Below, piece by piece: positions 1 through 13,600 of a stretch of 64,000 nucleotides of DNA (position 1 is its first letter; each line of letters starts with the position of its first letter). Under the pieces are notes generated by a model. That model saw nothing but the letters and a program-made list of their open reading frames with translations. It was not told the origin of the DNA and made no database searches. The DNA lies in assembly GCA_000727475.1 (NCBI GenBank), contig KL647292.1:682541-746540 (forward strand). The letters run 5' to 3'. The stretch is from Sarcocystis neurona. Lineage: Eukaryota; Apicomplexa; Conoidasida; Eucoccidiorida; Sarcocystidae. A program made the translations under genes and the position numbers.

Positions 1-1988
1 AGTTCTTCGCCAGTTTTCCTCTGAGATTTGTCGTTGTTGGGCGTCTTGAAGTCCAAATCGTAAACTTTGTCATCCTTAAGCCAGAACTCCGAAGCTGCCA
101 CATCTGATGCAATTTTGATTTTCCCCTCATGTCCCGACACTTTGATGGCCTCGACTAGGAGATCCAGAGCCTCGGTGGGGCTGCTAATATTGGGTGCAAA
201 ACCTCCCTCGTCACCCACGTTCGTAGCGTCCATGCCGTATTTCTTCTTAATGACCCCCTTCAAGTGCTGGTAGACCTCAGCTCCGGCTTGGATGGCGTCG
301 TGGATGTTCTCAAAGCCTGTTGGGGCCAGCATGAATTCCTGCATGGCAATTTTGTTGCCTGCGTGGGAACCGCCATTGATTACGTTGAAGAAAGGCACAG
401 GCATCACCATCTTGTCAGTGGGCTTCCCTGCCAGGGTAGCGATGTATTTGTACAGAGGTAGGCCCTTCGCCGCAGCTCCAGCTCGGCAGCACGCCATAGA
501 AACAGCAAGAATTGCGTTGGCACCTAATTTCGACTTGCACCATCCCCACTCGTTCTTCGTGCCGTCCAATTCCTCCACCATCAACTTGTCGATGCCTTTC
601 TGGTCACATGGGTCTTTGCCAATAAGAGCAGGCTTGATGATTTTGTGAATGTTTTCCACCGCTTTCAATACACCCTTTCCAAGAAATTTCTTCGGGTCTT
701 TGTCACGCAGCTCAAGGGCTTCGTAAATGCCAGTAGACGCTCCACTAGGCACAGCTGCCCTGAAGCAGCCCCCGTCAGTTAGCAAATCTACCTCCACCGT
801 GGGGTTGCCACGGGAGTCTGAATGCGCAGCCGCAGGTCGGAGGGAAAAAAAGAACAAATCACGGCACGCACATGACTGCTTTCTGCATCACCGTCCCGCT
901 TCCAGTACTGCGTACAATATATTCTTACTTGGTAGGACAGTAGCCGGAGTGGCACACAGTCTACGCCCATAGACGTTCGGCGGTCTCACACCACCAAGGA
1001 AGACTCACTGGCCGCCGATGAGGCCGATACCGCAGTGAATGGAGTAACGCATCGCCATGTGTGGAGAAGTTTCACCAGTCTACACGCTTCTTCTTGTGTG
1101 ATTTCAGTAGCCGCACTGGTAGTGACATGCTTATGCAGGTACCCCGAGACCCCGTTCACAGGAATTTTCGCATTGGTGTGTGCGTAGGTGGTGATCGGCA
1201 TTCGTATCTAGGCACGGAAAAACTGACATCACACTTGGGTCGTTACAAAGACGCTGCTTTCAATGTATACGTACACCAGTGAGAAAGTTCTACTGTGACA
1301 ACCATTCACAAGTAGGTACCTGCCCAGGTTACCTCGTAATGAGCGTATATGTGTGTAGACCACGTAGACTAGCACGGACTGTGACTTCGTCCCTTCCTTC
1401 GTCCCGTGTACCCCCCAGCTACTCGCACGCACCTGCGTATTCTGCACACGCTGTGTCACAATGTCCGCCACGCACATCTCAGTCAAATTAAAACCCTGTC
1501 TACTTGTCTTTATTCACCTCCATCTCGTATGTGACACCCATGATTCGCCGCGATCTCAGCGGAGCACGCGACACCACAAATTTTATAAGGAAAAGTCGTT
1601 CACCTGCAGTGTAGTTATCCTTCCGAAGCCACAAGTAAATTGCGCGTACTACGGGGCACACGAATAAACATCCATTTCGCTGATAATTTGTCACACGATA
1701 ATGGCACGAATGCATTGATTCCGTCATCCCTGTCCCACAAAAACGGTCGCCAAACGCGTTTCCTGCTTTACCACCATACACAGCAGCAGGTGTCTCCGGC
1801 TTGCACGATACAGAGCTTTGAACAGTTCGGTGCCGTCGTGACATTTCAAAGTACTCACATCAGTGAGGTGCAACGTGCTTTGCGGGACCCCTCAGGTTCC
1901 AGCTGCCAAATTGTAGTATACTGTGTCAAATTTCGGACTTCCGCTTACCCAGAATTTGTCGGGCAGTGATATCCTTAATGGCCACCAT
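1..1988 (-). CDS. ENO: Enolase (2-phosphoglycerate dehydratase), 5' part, two exons, cut by the left window edge
   Basis: Enolase converts 2-phosphoglycerate to phosphoenolpyruvate in glycolysis. Exon 1 is 1988 down to 1949 (13 codons plus one base, starting [13 protein letters not shown]). Exon 2 is 817 down to 1 and stays open to the edge. The donor is G|GTAAGC and the acceptor TTCAG|AC; the split codon restores Asp in [15 protein letters not shown]. The start ATG lies in a good context (AAAAATGG). Exon 2 covers roughly residues 14-286 of about 445. It shows the [15 protein letters not shown] loop, the EWGWC insertion typical of plant and apicomplexan enolases (near 545-560), [23 protein letters not shown] (catalytic Glu and metal-binding region) and the start of the C-terminal barrel. 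The last third, with the catalytic Lys and His, lies outside the window. The intron is 1131 bp. The identification is secure. Confidence 0.97.
818..1948 (-). other. Enolase intron 1 (1131 bp, phase 1)
   Basis: The intron is bounded by G|GTAAGC at 1949/1948 and TTCAG|AC at 818/817 on the minus strand. It splits the Asp codon of the conserved LDSRGN motif. It contains no long repeat, and I see no convincing coding sequence in it. Short open frames here on both strands look like chance. Confidence 0.9.
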
Positions 1989-4678
1989 TTTTTGTCACAG
2001 AGAGGAGACGACGTGCAAGGACAATCCAAGCAAAGCGGACGTCTGGCGGACTACGGAACGGCGAAGAAGAGCAGCAGAAAAAATGTGCGTAGTAGAAGAA
2101 GTGCGCAGTACGGGGACTGCCCACGCTTGACTCTTTCGGAGTGGGAAGCCCGTGACAGCCGCCGCCAGGAGAGACCGACCACGGGAGCTCCGTTTCATTC
2201 TTGTACAACCGGTGGGGTCGACGTCGTTGGCGTGTTACGCGCAATCAATACGGTGCGGGGCGACGACACGCACTTCCGGTTGTTATTAACCACTATTGCA
2301 CTGATGGATGGGGAAGTACATGTCCAGCATCGACGCGAGACCGCTGGTGTGTACCGTATGTGTATCTCGTTTTTCTTGGTGCAACAGCGCAGATGACGGG
2401 GTGGCTGATTTTAGTTGCAATTCCGGTCAGCACCACGTCTGCCTACGCACGTCACACCCACATACTCGACCCCCGCTTGCGTCTAAGAAACACATACGTA
2501 GTATTCAACACAGACGCCCGCGGGACAACGCCCACCAGCATAGCGAGACAGTTCTAAGCTACGAAAGAACATAGGGGCTTCTCTGTCCACCGACGTAACG
2601 GAAATGTCTGAAACGGGTTGTTTCGCAGGATGAAGCGTACAATATGCCACAGTGGTGACAAATGGTGGAGAAGGTGGTGAGATAACAAAAATCACGCTCG
2701 TCGTAGAATACGGTCTCTCGGCTGCCCGAATCGTACGCGTGTAGTCCCGCCGCGGACAGTATGTGTAAGGACGCACAACATAGAATGGCAGTGGACCGGA
2801 CACGGACAGGAACCCGATCTTACGGGAAGGCGTACGAAATAGAGACGAGTGGCGTCTGTAGAATTTTGCTTCCTGTTCGTAAGCGGCGACTTCAGGATCA
2901 ATGGTTGTTTTTTCCAGTGAACTCAAGCACCACGAATTCGAAAGGTCTCAGGTAGGTTGCAGAGTACATGCAGTGCTTGGAAACGCAGCAGTGAGTTGTT
3001 CCCCCATAGACATTCTGTCGTACAGAAATTCCGTATTAGTGTTGCCGTAATAGAGTCGCGCTACTATCGACGTGGCTCGCGTAAGTCACACAATTAGTGA
3101 TTGAAAAGCACCGTGATGCAGTCGAAGTTTCACGTTTCGTTGCTAATACGCACCAATTTGGACAGAAAATCGTCTGGTGGCATATATGCAACGCTTTGGA
3201 AGAAGGCGTGACACGGTCGCACTACGTCTAGGAGACTTCGTGACCGCGCCACTTTTGCATCAGTATCGCTGCGGGGGTACCGAATTCAAAAAATATAAGA
3301 ACATCTGCTTCTGCTTTGTAGCTTACACAGGGCTCCAGCCCTCCAACTGACAGTGCGGCGTGCGATCGTCATCAGCTATATAAAAACACACGGGTTTCTC
3401 TGTATACCGACGGAACGGAAATGCCTGGAACGGGTTGTTTCGCAGGATGAAATGTACAATATGCCGCAGGGGGTGTCAAAGGGTGGAGGAGCTGGTGACG
3501 TAACGGAAATCACACTCGTCTTGCAATACGGTTTCTCGGGTGCCCGATTCGTACTTCCGTAGTCGCGACCAGTACAACATGTGTAAGGATGTTCAACAGA
3601 GTCTCGCAGTGGTGCGGACATTAGCAAGAACCCTATCTTTTGGGAACGTGTACGAAGTGGACGTCCACAATATAGAGACGAATGGTTTCTGTAGAATTTT
3701 GCTTCCCGTTCTTAAGCGGCGACTTCAGGATTAATGGTTGTTTTTTCCAGTGAACTAAAACATGTATTCAAAGGGTCTTAGGTCGTCCGCAGGGTACTCG
3801 CAGTGCTTGGAAACGCGGCAGTGAGCTGTTCCCCGGTACACTTTCCTGTCGTACAGAACTTCCCCATTAGCGCTACTGTAAAAGAGTCGCGCTACTCTCG
3901 TTGTGGCTCCCGTAAGTCACAAAATTACTGATTGAAAAGCTCCGTGATACAGTCGAGGTCCGAGGTTTTGTTCTCGGAGGTACGCACCAACTTGGACAAA
4001 AAATCGTTTGGTGACCCATATGCACCGTTTTGGAGGAAGGCGTGATAAGGCTGCACTATCTCTAGGGGACTACGTGACTGCGCCACTTCTGCATCAGTAT
4101 CGCTGCGGCGACACTGAAGCTTAAACTATCGGCGTCGAACTGCCAATGGGATATGCCCGGGCCACAGCTTTACCTGTCACGCCGTCCGGTGACGAGGTCA
4201 AGCATCCTGTATGCGTGCCTGCGGCACGCGTACGTATGCGCGTGATTTGAAGGGCTACCACGTACGTCGCTTAAATACTACACTAAACTTGTCTCTTCAC
4301 AATTGCACAGACTACTTACTCGCAGTGACTTCTTTCTCATGCAGTCGCTTCCATGGGTCCCCTGAAGCGACATACCCATGTAAACTGTATCGCGCGCTTA
4401 CACGGATATTGGCACAACTGTGTAAGGCACACACAGCAAAAGGATGTCATGACATGTTTTTGCTGAACAGATGTTCCCTTCCCGCCTAACTCTGTGGTGT
4501 GTCAGGAGAATTACGTCCGTCCCTGCGGACTTCGCAGGTTGCTGCGCCTTGGCTGAACTGGTCCTGATGGGACAGGACGGCCGCTCTTCTCAAACTGCGT
4601 GTCCGCCGGCACCTTGGAAATCAAGTTAAACGTGTCAACGCAGTTCTTTCAGGCCTCCCTCAGTGTAAACTTCCATTT
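1989..4678. other. Spacer between METTL14-like 3' end and enolase start; likely enolase 5' UTR and promoter
   Basis: Both neighbouring genes are read leftwards, so this 2.7 kb holds the METTL14-like 3' UTR (right) and the enolase promoter (left). No TATA box or other promoter element could be assigned with confidence. Frames of up to about 155 codons exist on both strands, but none resembles a known protein. The main structure is the diverged duplication described separately. Confidence 0.6.
2575..4125. repeat. Diverged tandem duplication, two copies of about 0.7 kb offset by about 0.81 kb
   Basis: Copy 1 (about 2575-3290) and copy 2 (about 3385-4125) share many stretches in the same order. 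Examples are ACGGGTTGTTTCGCAGGATG at about 2615 and 3431, TAGAATTTTGCTTCC at about 2860 and 3690, and GCATCAGTATCGCTGCGG near each copy end. Divergence is substantial, with small indels, so the duplication is old. No frame is kept open through both copies, so it is probably non-coding. A pair of long terminal repeats is unlikely because almost nothing lies between the copies. Confidence 0.85.
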
Positions 4679-7600
4679 TCAAGAGCCCCCACCGCTGCGA
4701 TCTGCGAGATTTCCGCCCCGCGGAGGTGACTTGGGTCGTAGCATTTCAATTTCTGGTGATGTGCCGACATAGCGGCCGCCCCAATAATCCGTGGCGTCAG
4801 GCCAAGCACGGTCACCCTCGAAGTACGAAGCGTAGCTGAAGTAATGCAGAGGTATTGACACAGGTGGCGTAAAGTAGTGGCACACCAGAAAAGCGTAGGA
4901 AACCAAAGCAACTCACGTATCCTCCACAGTGGTCCCAATGAAATATCTCCACGCATAGAGAGGCTTGAGAAGGCGACAATTCCGTCACGCATGAGGAACG
5001 CAAGCTGTGACGTAGCTTCGAATGTGCATACAATTCGAAGTTTGGAGCCCGGGAATAGCGAGTCGTATGGTCGACAGCCACTTGGCAACGTTTTATGGTG
5101 CGTGCACGTTCATGTTTCAATGCTGGAGAACAGTTTCGGACTGCCGAAAACGGTGAGTGGTCTTACCCGGGGAATCATTGACTGATGCACACGCATCGTG
5201 CGTCTGTGCTGCCCACACGTGATTTCCGAAAGCATGCCCACACAATATGTGGTGCCTAGCTCACGCTTCTCATATCAGTGCGTGATTTTTCTAGTCCCTT
5301 TCTTCTCAGTCAGGAGCCAGTGACACACAATTCTAGGTGCTGCGATGCAGTGAAAATCAAGTCGTGAGACACAACTGCGTGCTCCTTCACACTCTTGAAC
5401 AACTTTGCTACAACACTGCTGTGCCCCTCATTCCGTACAAGCACAGTGAATGGGTTTGTGACTGGAGAGATTATGAAAGAAGCGTTCCGCACCAAATGTC
5501 AAGATGTTCACGTTCCTGATGAAAGCCTCAAGACTTTCTCCTTAATACAAACGCTTTCGCACTTCACAGGCTGCTTTCGTAAAACATTTTCTCACGTTCT
5601 CCATATCCTAAGACAGGTTGAAGCCACAAACTTTACCTACATCGTACCTCTCCCGAGCATTTCAGCTCAGACACTATTACTAGAACACACGGAAAACGCC
5701 CACGAAAACCGTGCGTACGGCCTCTCGTCTTACGTCTTCGCATCGAAAGTTGTCAGCCCAAGTTCACATCCCACTGTGACCCATCCTGCGCGTCGGTTGC
5801 AGTCCCGTCCAAAAATCTCAATGCGCCGCCTTCCTAGGCAGAAGCGTTCGATTACGTCATAAAGCTCTTCCGGCTTCCTTGTGCTACCTACTTCTGCTTC
5901 TTCTTCGCATACCAAGATGTCGGTATCCAGATTTGCGTGAATCAGATGAGTGTCCTGAAAGGCGCCAGTGGACACTTCCACTTCACAGAGTGTATCCACC
6001 AAAACGCGGGTGCCTCGCTCGCTCGAGACTGGCGTCGTGGGCCGATGTAGCTACATACACATACATGTGTGTGTCATTTAATAGGTATTTAGTGTAGTAG
6101 TCACACGTCACTACATCAAAATCACAACACGTGCGCGTAGACATATTTCGATTTATGTATATATTTCTCTGAACAGACACATTCATACGTACACGTACGC
6201 ATATATAAACGTGTATGTAAACATACACCTATACAAAAGACACGCTTACCAGAGCGTGGCTCTCCTGGACAGGTAATGTTGGAATGACAGCAAAAATCAC
6301 CGGCTCACTCAAGGAACAAACGGAATACGTGAATCACCACCCCCCCCGACAGTCCTTTGATTGCCCCACCGACTCACTTGCGCTGCAGAAGCTCGTAACG
6401 GTTTTCCACCCCAGCCTGCTGCAGTTCTCAAGCGTGTCGTCCTACGAAACAACTGCAGGTGCTGCTGGCCTATTCACGAAAATACATCTTACACGCTTCT
6501 TCAACAACGCACGCACAGCTATACGGCATCACTAGACACAAGGGACGTGCGCGGTTGTGTGCAACTCCGCGAAGATGACACTTTTGTATGCCAGTACGCA
6601 TAAGCAGGCTTGTTGACAGAAAACTGCAGGAGGCACGCTACCTGCACAGCTCACCTGGGAGCGCCGCACGGTGCCTTTGATGCCCATAAGGCAGTGCTCC
6701 GTCGTTCTCTGGAGAAGCGTATTATCGTCGTGCGCCAACTGTGAAGCACGGTGGTCTAACACATCAGTAACATGTGCGGCTTCTTGTTCACGTCTCTTCT
6801 GCGCGGCGCGCTTATTTGTTTTCAGCCAGCAGATATCTTCACAGCGGCGATAGCCCCACTGCACACACGAAGAGGAGAGCACTCCACACGCGTGTGGCCA
6901 CCTCACACGTAAAGGGCCCAGCAGAAAAGGTCATGCCCAGAAACTTCACCAAGCGTCATGTTCCCAGGTCCTGCAGTTTTCGTGCCAGTAAATGAGCACA
7001 AGCGGAGTGCGGTACTCACTGGTGACCAGAGAGAACACGCACGACAAACTACTTAGTGCACCTGCGTCCCTGTTCCACGGCGCTGCTGCTGTCAAGCAGG
7101 AAAAGCAAGAGAAGACGCTGTTAGTTATGCCTCCGCCCAGCACACGGGCCGCAGCTCACTTCAACAAAATATCATCTCCCGAAGACGCCAGGTGCAAATT
7201 CCCGTGTCAAAGTACACGTCCGTACATACAAATATCCATGCAAACAGACGCTGGGCAGCTTGATACACGAGGACAAATCAGACTTTTCCAGAGCAGTACA
7301 AGTATTAATCTGCGGCACTGATACGCTTCCTTGGCAACGTGGACGAACAGAAGGCTTCATCGAAAACGGCGGAAAGTACACCCGCACTCCAGCTGGTGCG
7401 TTCCCTGCTATAAATACACAGCACAAGCATCATCGTTCGTTGAAACGTGGGCGGGACCGACCTTCTCTTCGGCGGCAACGCACCTGGCAGTCACAACACG
7501 CACGCATCCTCCTACAGATACGTCGCCGCTGTACGTTGAGATGCTACGTGCTTTGTAGTGTCACTATACTCCGGCATATTCTGGTGCGATGTCACACAAA

Positions 7601-10600
7601 CTCCGTTGTAGATATCTTTTTCTCGGCAGTGATTGAGGCTCGCCGCGTAAGCTCTGTGTGAGGCCAAGATCGGCAAACTCTACGCTTTTTCAACAGGCAC
7701 GCCGCACAAGGGGAGAAAATGAGAAAAACTGCAGAAAACTCACTTTTGCCAGCAGTAAGCGCGCATCCTCCAAATGCATTACTCCGCACCAAAGAAAACA
7801 GAAGGAAGGGTTTTCTCCGATGCTTTCCAAAGGCAGCTGCGTAGAAAGTAGAACAAAAACCGACGCTAGGTGATCTTTTAGCATCCTGGTACTTTGTCAG
7901 AGCGACAGCACTGACACCGCTACGTAGGCTACTTTCGAGAAAAGGATGTCGACACCCAAGAGAGTGGAAAAGGAGAGAAAGAGAGATGAGACGAAGAACT
8001 GGACACACAGCCGTGCCCGCTCAGAAGGCAGCAGAAAAAACGTCATCCGAGAATGTAACCCAAGAGGATGGTCTACACAAGTTGTGACCAGCCTTGCAAA
8101 TACCCCAGTTCGCACGAAGCCGCAGCAAAAGGACACAGGAGAATTCCCCGACAGCGGCACTGGCAGACATCGAGATGGAGGAATTGATGCAAAAAAATTC
8201 AGGCATTCTTTCACAAAGTAGAAACCTCAAAATAACCCACACTCCATCTTTCACCCCACGGCCCGTACCTCACCAGAATTTGGAAAAAAGTACTTCCCCG
8301 CTTTCCAGAAGGTTAACTGAAGTGACATGACAGTCTTTCGTCTTCGTGAAGACGTCTGTGCACGAGTCGGAAAGCCATTCGCCAGCACCCCCGCAAGCAG
8401 GCGTCCACCCGCTCTACGAGGGAGGAGCTAAATAACAAGTGGAAAAGGAATAACTTTGTGCAGATGCACTCTGTAACTATGCCGACCAATCCCTTCGTAC
8501 GGAACTCCTCTCCCCGCACAAGGCTGTATGCATCCGTTCATAAAAACAATAGCGGTGCGCCGCCTGTACAGTCGTAGACACCTCTACCAACCAAACTCGA
8601 GTTTTCGTACTTCCCCCATAAACACGCGTCTTCTCTTTTTCCACACGACCCGCGGATTTCTGCCGTCTCCGAACGTGTTCCACACGCAGACACGCACACA
8701 TGAGTATACACACATGTATACAAAAAGCAGTTCTTTTCACGCGCTGACTAGGCTTTGCTGTATATCCACATGCGTGCGGGAGCAGCGGCACATCCCTGTG
8801 CCGTCGCACGCCGTTCTGAGGCAGCAGCAGCGTGACTTGTGTACAAAGACCAGCGGCAGTAGTCGCAAAACGACACACATACGCGCTACTCTCTGCAGGC
8901 GACCGCCAGCAGCAGGAAGGAGAGGACAAGGCATTGCACGTGCCGCAGTGGGGCACCATACTGGCCGTCGCTATAGAAATCTGCAGCAGCAGCAGACGAA
9001 AGAATTTACGTTTAACAAATCCTTCAAAGACCACGGTGTGAGATCTTCATCAGTCGCGTCGACGGCGGCGCAGCGGTCGTAGTACTCCTGCCAAGGCGGG
9101 TCGACCAGGAGAACGTCGAACTTTGTTCCTCCTAGCACGCTCCAGTCGAAATTACGCAGATTTGCCTAATTCACCGGGGAAGAAAGGCAATGACGGAAGG
9201 AGAGAATGATGAAAAAGAAGTGAGAGACGTAAAGTTTCACACAAGACAAACAACACCCACGACACGCAGACACAGAAGACGGAAAAGACGGGAAGGCAGT
9301 AGACGGAGAGAGCAACGAGCAGAGAAAAACGAAGAAGAGGCAGAAAAGGAAGAAACGCAGAGCCACCAGATAACGTAAAATAAAATATTCTCGCGAGTAG
9401 CTACTACTCTAGAACAACGCAGCGCGCAATGCGAAGCAATAAAAAACAGGTCCTCGCTCCGCGGGGGACCCCAATCGCAGAAACCACGCAAACTGCGTGA
9501 GTCCCGCAACGCGAAGAAAAACTGCACCGTAGACTCTGCACTCCAGCAATAAAAGAAGGTGCAAACTGTCTTCGTTCTCTGCGGGTGAGTAAGTGTGTGA
9601 ACGGTCAGTAGACCGCCTCCATCACCTCGCTGTCACACGCAGGTTTCTGCGGGAGCGGCCATAAAATTCGTCAGGGGGGAAGATACAGGACAAGTGAAAC
9701 ACCTATCTACGGAGGAAGACTGATTTGTCCTGCGTCAGCTGCTTCCACGTCATCACCTTTTTCTAAGTCTCATAAAGGCGCTCCCTCAACTCATTCTCCG
9801 CAGCACTAACGCAGTCGCGTTCAGTCACACACTGCCTACTTTCCCACACAGACGGAGAAGAACAGGAGAAAGCGAGACAGAGACAGATAGGAAAGCAGTG
9901 ACAGAGACGGAGAAAGAGATAGAGCGAAGGATAGAGAGGGACAGAGGAACAGACGAAAAGCGAGGGAGAGAACACGCAAGACGATACACAGAAGGAGAGA
10001 AAAAGCCAAAGAAAAAGATAGGGTCAGTGTGTGAACCGCGAAGAGGGGAGGGCTGGAGGCGCGGAGGCGACTGCTGTAGGCGCGGAGGCGACTGCTGTGA
10101 ACAGACGCGCGCGTGGGCGCCACAGCAAGAAAGTGAAGACGGGACTGATGGTCCCCAGTGAAAAACGGCGAGGCCTGCTCTGTCACTGTCCTTCTCTCCT
10201 CTTCTCTTCCGCTTTCTCTCTCAGGTGAAAATGGAGTCGTGTGTCACGCCTGCGCACTTCCAAATTCACACACACATATATACATATATGTATGTGTAGA
10301 CACGTGTATACACACATGCGTATCTGTGTCTCTCTGTCTATGTCTGTCTATCTCTGTGTCGCTCTACATGACTACACCTACCTATATTTGTATGTCTATA
10401 TCTATCTGTCGACATCTACTTCTACATCCCTCTAGATCAACACACAAATGTACCTACGTTCATCTATCTGTTTATACAGTAAGCGATTTTGAGAGCTACG
10501 TATAGATGTATGCATATCGATCTCTCCATCTATAGCAACCTAAATGTACCACTACCTATCTGTCTAGTCCACTTCTGTATCTATCTGTCACTCTCTCCAT

Positions 10601-13600
10601 ATTTACTTCTCTAATATAATCTATACACCTATCCATATATTAATATATCTACCTATTTACATCCGTCTACCTATATCTATCTATAACTGCATCTACCCAT
10701 ATATGTATGTATATATATATATATATACACGGCTACATATGTATGTGGGTGCATTTTCCTCAATTTTGTTGCTGTCGAAAAAGGGAAGATGTGGACCGTA
10801 GGGTGTGCCTCTGACACAGAAATGAGTCAATCTCCACGAAGTGTTCGTTTTAATTCAAAAAGTTCTGCACTTGCCGTCCCCCTCGTCCCCTTTCTTCCAG
10901 TACATAATACATCAATCCGTCTTTCACATTTATCTCATCTTCATCACACCCATATATATATATATATATATAGGCATACACGTTATACATACGTGTTCAC
11001 ACATACATATGCACACTATATATATATGTGTATATATCTGTATCTGTGACGATATTCTTGTATATGTGTGTATACATACATGCAAACACAAGTACAATCA
11101 TTAGGTAAGCATTTGTACGCGTCTATTCGAATTAAGGTTTCTGGTGTCTGTACACCGCGCACACACCTGAATACACATAGATGGTGTATTTCTTTTTTCC
11201 TGGACATATTTTTTTAACTTCATGAGGCGCTCAAGCTTCGGGTACTCCATGAAGCGTCTCTCTTCTTCGCAGTCGCGGATAAAATTCTGCGGCCGCTCTC
11301 CCACATCGACGAAGTGCTGCGTGTAGTCATTTTGTAGACGCGCCCGGCCTCGCACGCCGATGTTGGCAACAGAGACGGCGGCTGCTGTCTCAATATCTCC
11401 CTCCTCGGCGCCGTAGTACGAGTAATAGAAGGAAGACGACGACGAGGCAGAAGACGAAGACGCAGCAGCAACAGGAGGTGGGGGAAGGGGGGGCGGAGGT
11501 GGAGTCACACTGCCTCCACCTCGTGCTGCACAGCAGCAGGAAAGAAACACAAAGAGACCTGCGCAGAATTTTATCCGCGCAGCAGCAGCAGCAGCGAACC
11601 GAGGGGATCACTTCTTCCCGGAAGACAACACGGCAAGGTGAAGCAGCAGCAGAACGCACCACGAGAGGAGCAGCGGCAGCAACCGCAGCACCCCTCCCAG
11701 AGCGCCAGTAGCAACGACAGAATAAAGAAGAGCTACTACAGCGCTAGAAACAGAGCAGCAGCGGTGGCAGCGTCAGAACAAGAGCAGCAACAGCCGCGTC
11801 AGAAAAGAGCAGCAGGAACAGCAACAGCCGCACCAACTGCAGGTCTGTGAGTAGCACAACGAGGAGCTGCTGCGCGAACCGAAGAGGACGCGGCAACAGC
11901 AGCAGCAAAAGCAACACCAGGGGAAGACGCGCAGCACTTGAACAGCCAGCAGGTCAACAGCAGCAGGAGCACGTGCAAGGCAGCAGCACAGAGGAAGTAC
12001 GGGGCAAGACCCGCAGCACAAGAGACAGCAGCAGCCGCAGCCGTGCGAAACAACAGCGCAGCAGCGGGCGCAAAGGAGCAGGAACCCATGCACCAGCACC
12101 CGCAGAAAAGCGAGTCACCATCACCAACAGCAGCGGGAAAAAACGAAGAAAAGTAGTGATGAGTCACACAGCAAATAAACAGCACTAGGGGGCCGCGATG
12201 TCGCAGCACGGGGCCAACAGCAGCACGCCGAGTGGAGAACGGGCTACGAAGAGGCAGCAGGAGCGGAGGAGCAGCGTACAGCGGGCTGAGGGCAGCAGAA
12301 AATAGAGCGCAGCAGCAGCAGCTTCTGTGCGTGTACACACACACACACACACACAAAGGACGTGCAGCAGCAACAGCTGCCGCAGGACGCACAAGACGAA
12401 GCAGCGGCACAGCAGCAGCAGCAGAACACTTCAGCAAGAAAAGAAGCGCGATACCAGCAGCAGCAACCGAACGAGGAGAAGGAGAAGAAGATAAAGAAAG
12501 ACAGCTTCCCAGACAAAAAGGCAGTCGCAAGCATCTATAAAGACTTGGCAAGCAAGCTGCAGCAAGCACAAGAAAACAAGCAGTTACGAGGACCAGGTCC
12601 ACAGACACATGCGTGCAGTTGCACACGTCTACACCCATCTCCCAGACATCCCCCAGACACATGAAAAACTGGGCACAAAGACGCATGTAAAATGAAGATC
12701 TTCTCTTCTCCTCAACACTTCACCGACACACAAATTTGCATACGTAACCCGAATATATATGTACACACAAATACCCGTACACATATATATATATATATAT
12801 AGATACATATGCACACGTATATACAAATACATGTATGACTATCTGTACCCACAACTATATATATACACGTATATGTACACACAAATATCTATATATATAC
12901 CTTTATACGTAAATACATAGATTTATGCACTTTCGAATATCTATGTGTACATATGTATATGTACATTCATGCATGTTTCTATTTACTCACATATATATGT
13001 ACGTACATATAAATACAAATACCTATCTATCTATATAGCTGTCTATCTGTCCCTACATATACGTATGTAGATATGTATATATCCCGTGTACGCACACACA
13101 CACAGATACACACACACATATATATCCGTGTCTCTACACACACATATATATATACACCTACACGTATATTTGTATTTGTCTGCTCGTCAGCAAACAGCAG
13201 GAGGTCACCACGTTTGTTCAGAAAATTGTATATCTCCTTTTTTGTTCGGAGAAGTATCCTGAAGAGGCACGCATGCAGAAAGGTGCGTCTACACATGCGT
13301 CAAACATATATATATATAGTAGAAGCTGAGTGTCCACATACATATGTATGTATATAGATACGTATATTTGTCCTTTCCTAATATAATGTCTAATTACGTG
13401 TATATATACATAATACCCACATATACACAGAGAGAGAGAGACACGCACACACACACACACATACACACACGTACACGCATATACACATGCATATACACGT
13501 GAGCAGTACAAATGGTTACAATAGAGCAAAAAGTCATTTTTCAACTTCTTGAAAGTGAGAAGAAGGAGATAAACAAAAATTCTCGTCCGACAAGCACCTG

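Noticed and set aside
2575..4125. Long terminal repeats of a retrotransposon
   Set aside because: The two copies are nearly adjacent, no polymerase or integrase sequence lies between them, and no target-site duplication was seen.
5310..5495. Minus-strand frame [14 protein letters not shown].. as a METTL14-like terminal exon
   Set aside because: Splicing from 5734 to 4835 restores the family sequence ([22 protein letters not shown]), so this lies in the intron.
5730..5732. TAA right after FDAKT as the METTL14-like stop codon
   Set aside because: The codon overlaps the GTAAGA donor, and the family C-terminus is found in the next exon.
12362..12664. Plus-strand frame with [20 protein letters not shown]
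   Set aside because: It looks protein-like, but lies in a purine-rich part of a minus-strand intron, where Glu/Lys-rich frames are expected.
11799..12686. 295-codon minus-strand frame
   Set aside because: A Leu/Cys/Ala reading of CAG repeats, with no domain or splice support.
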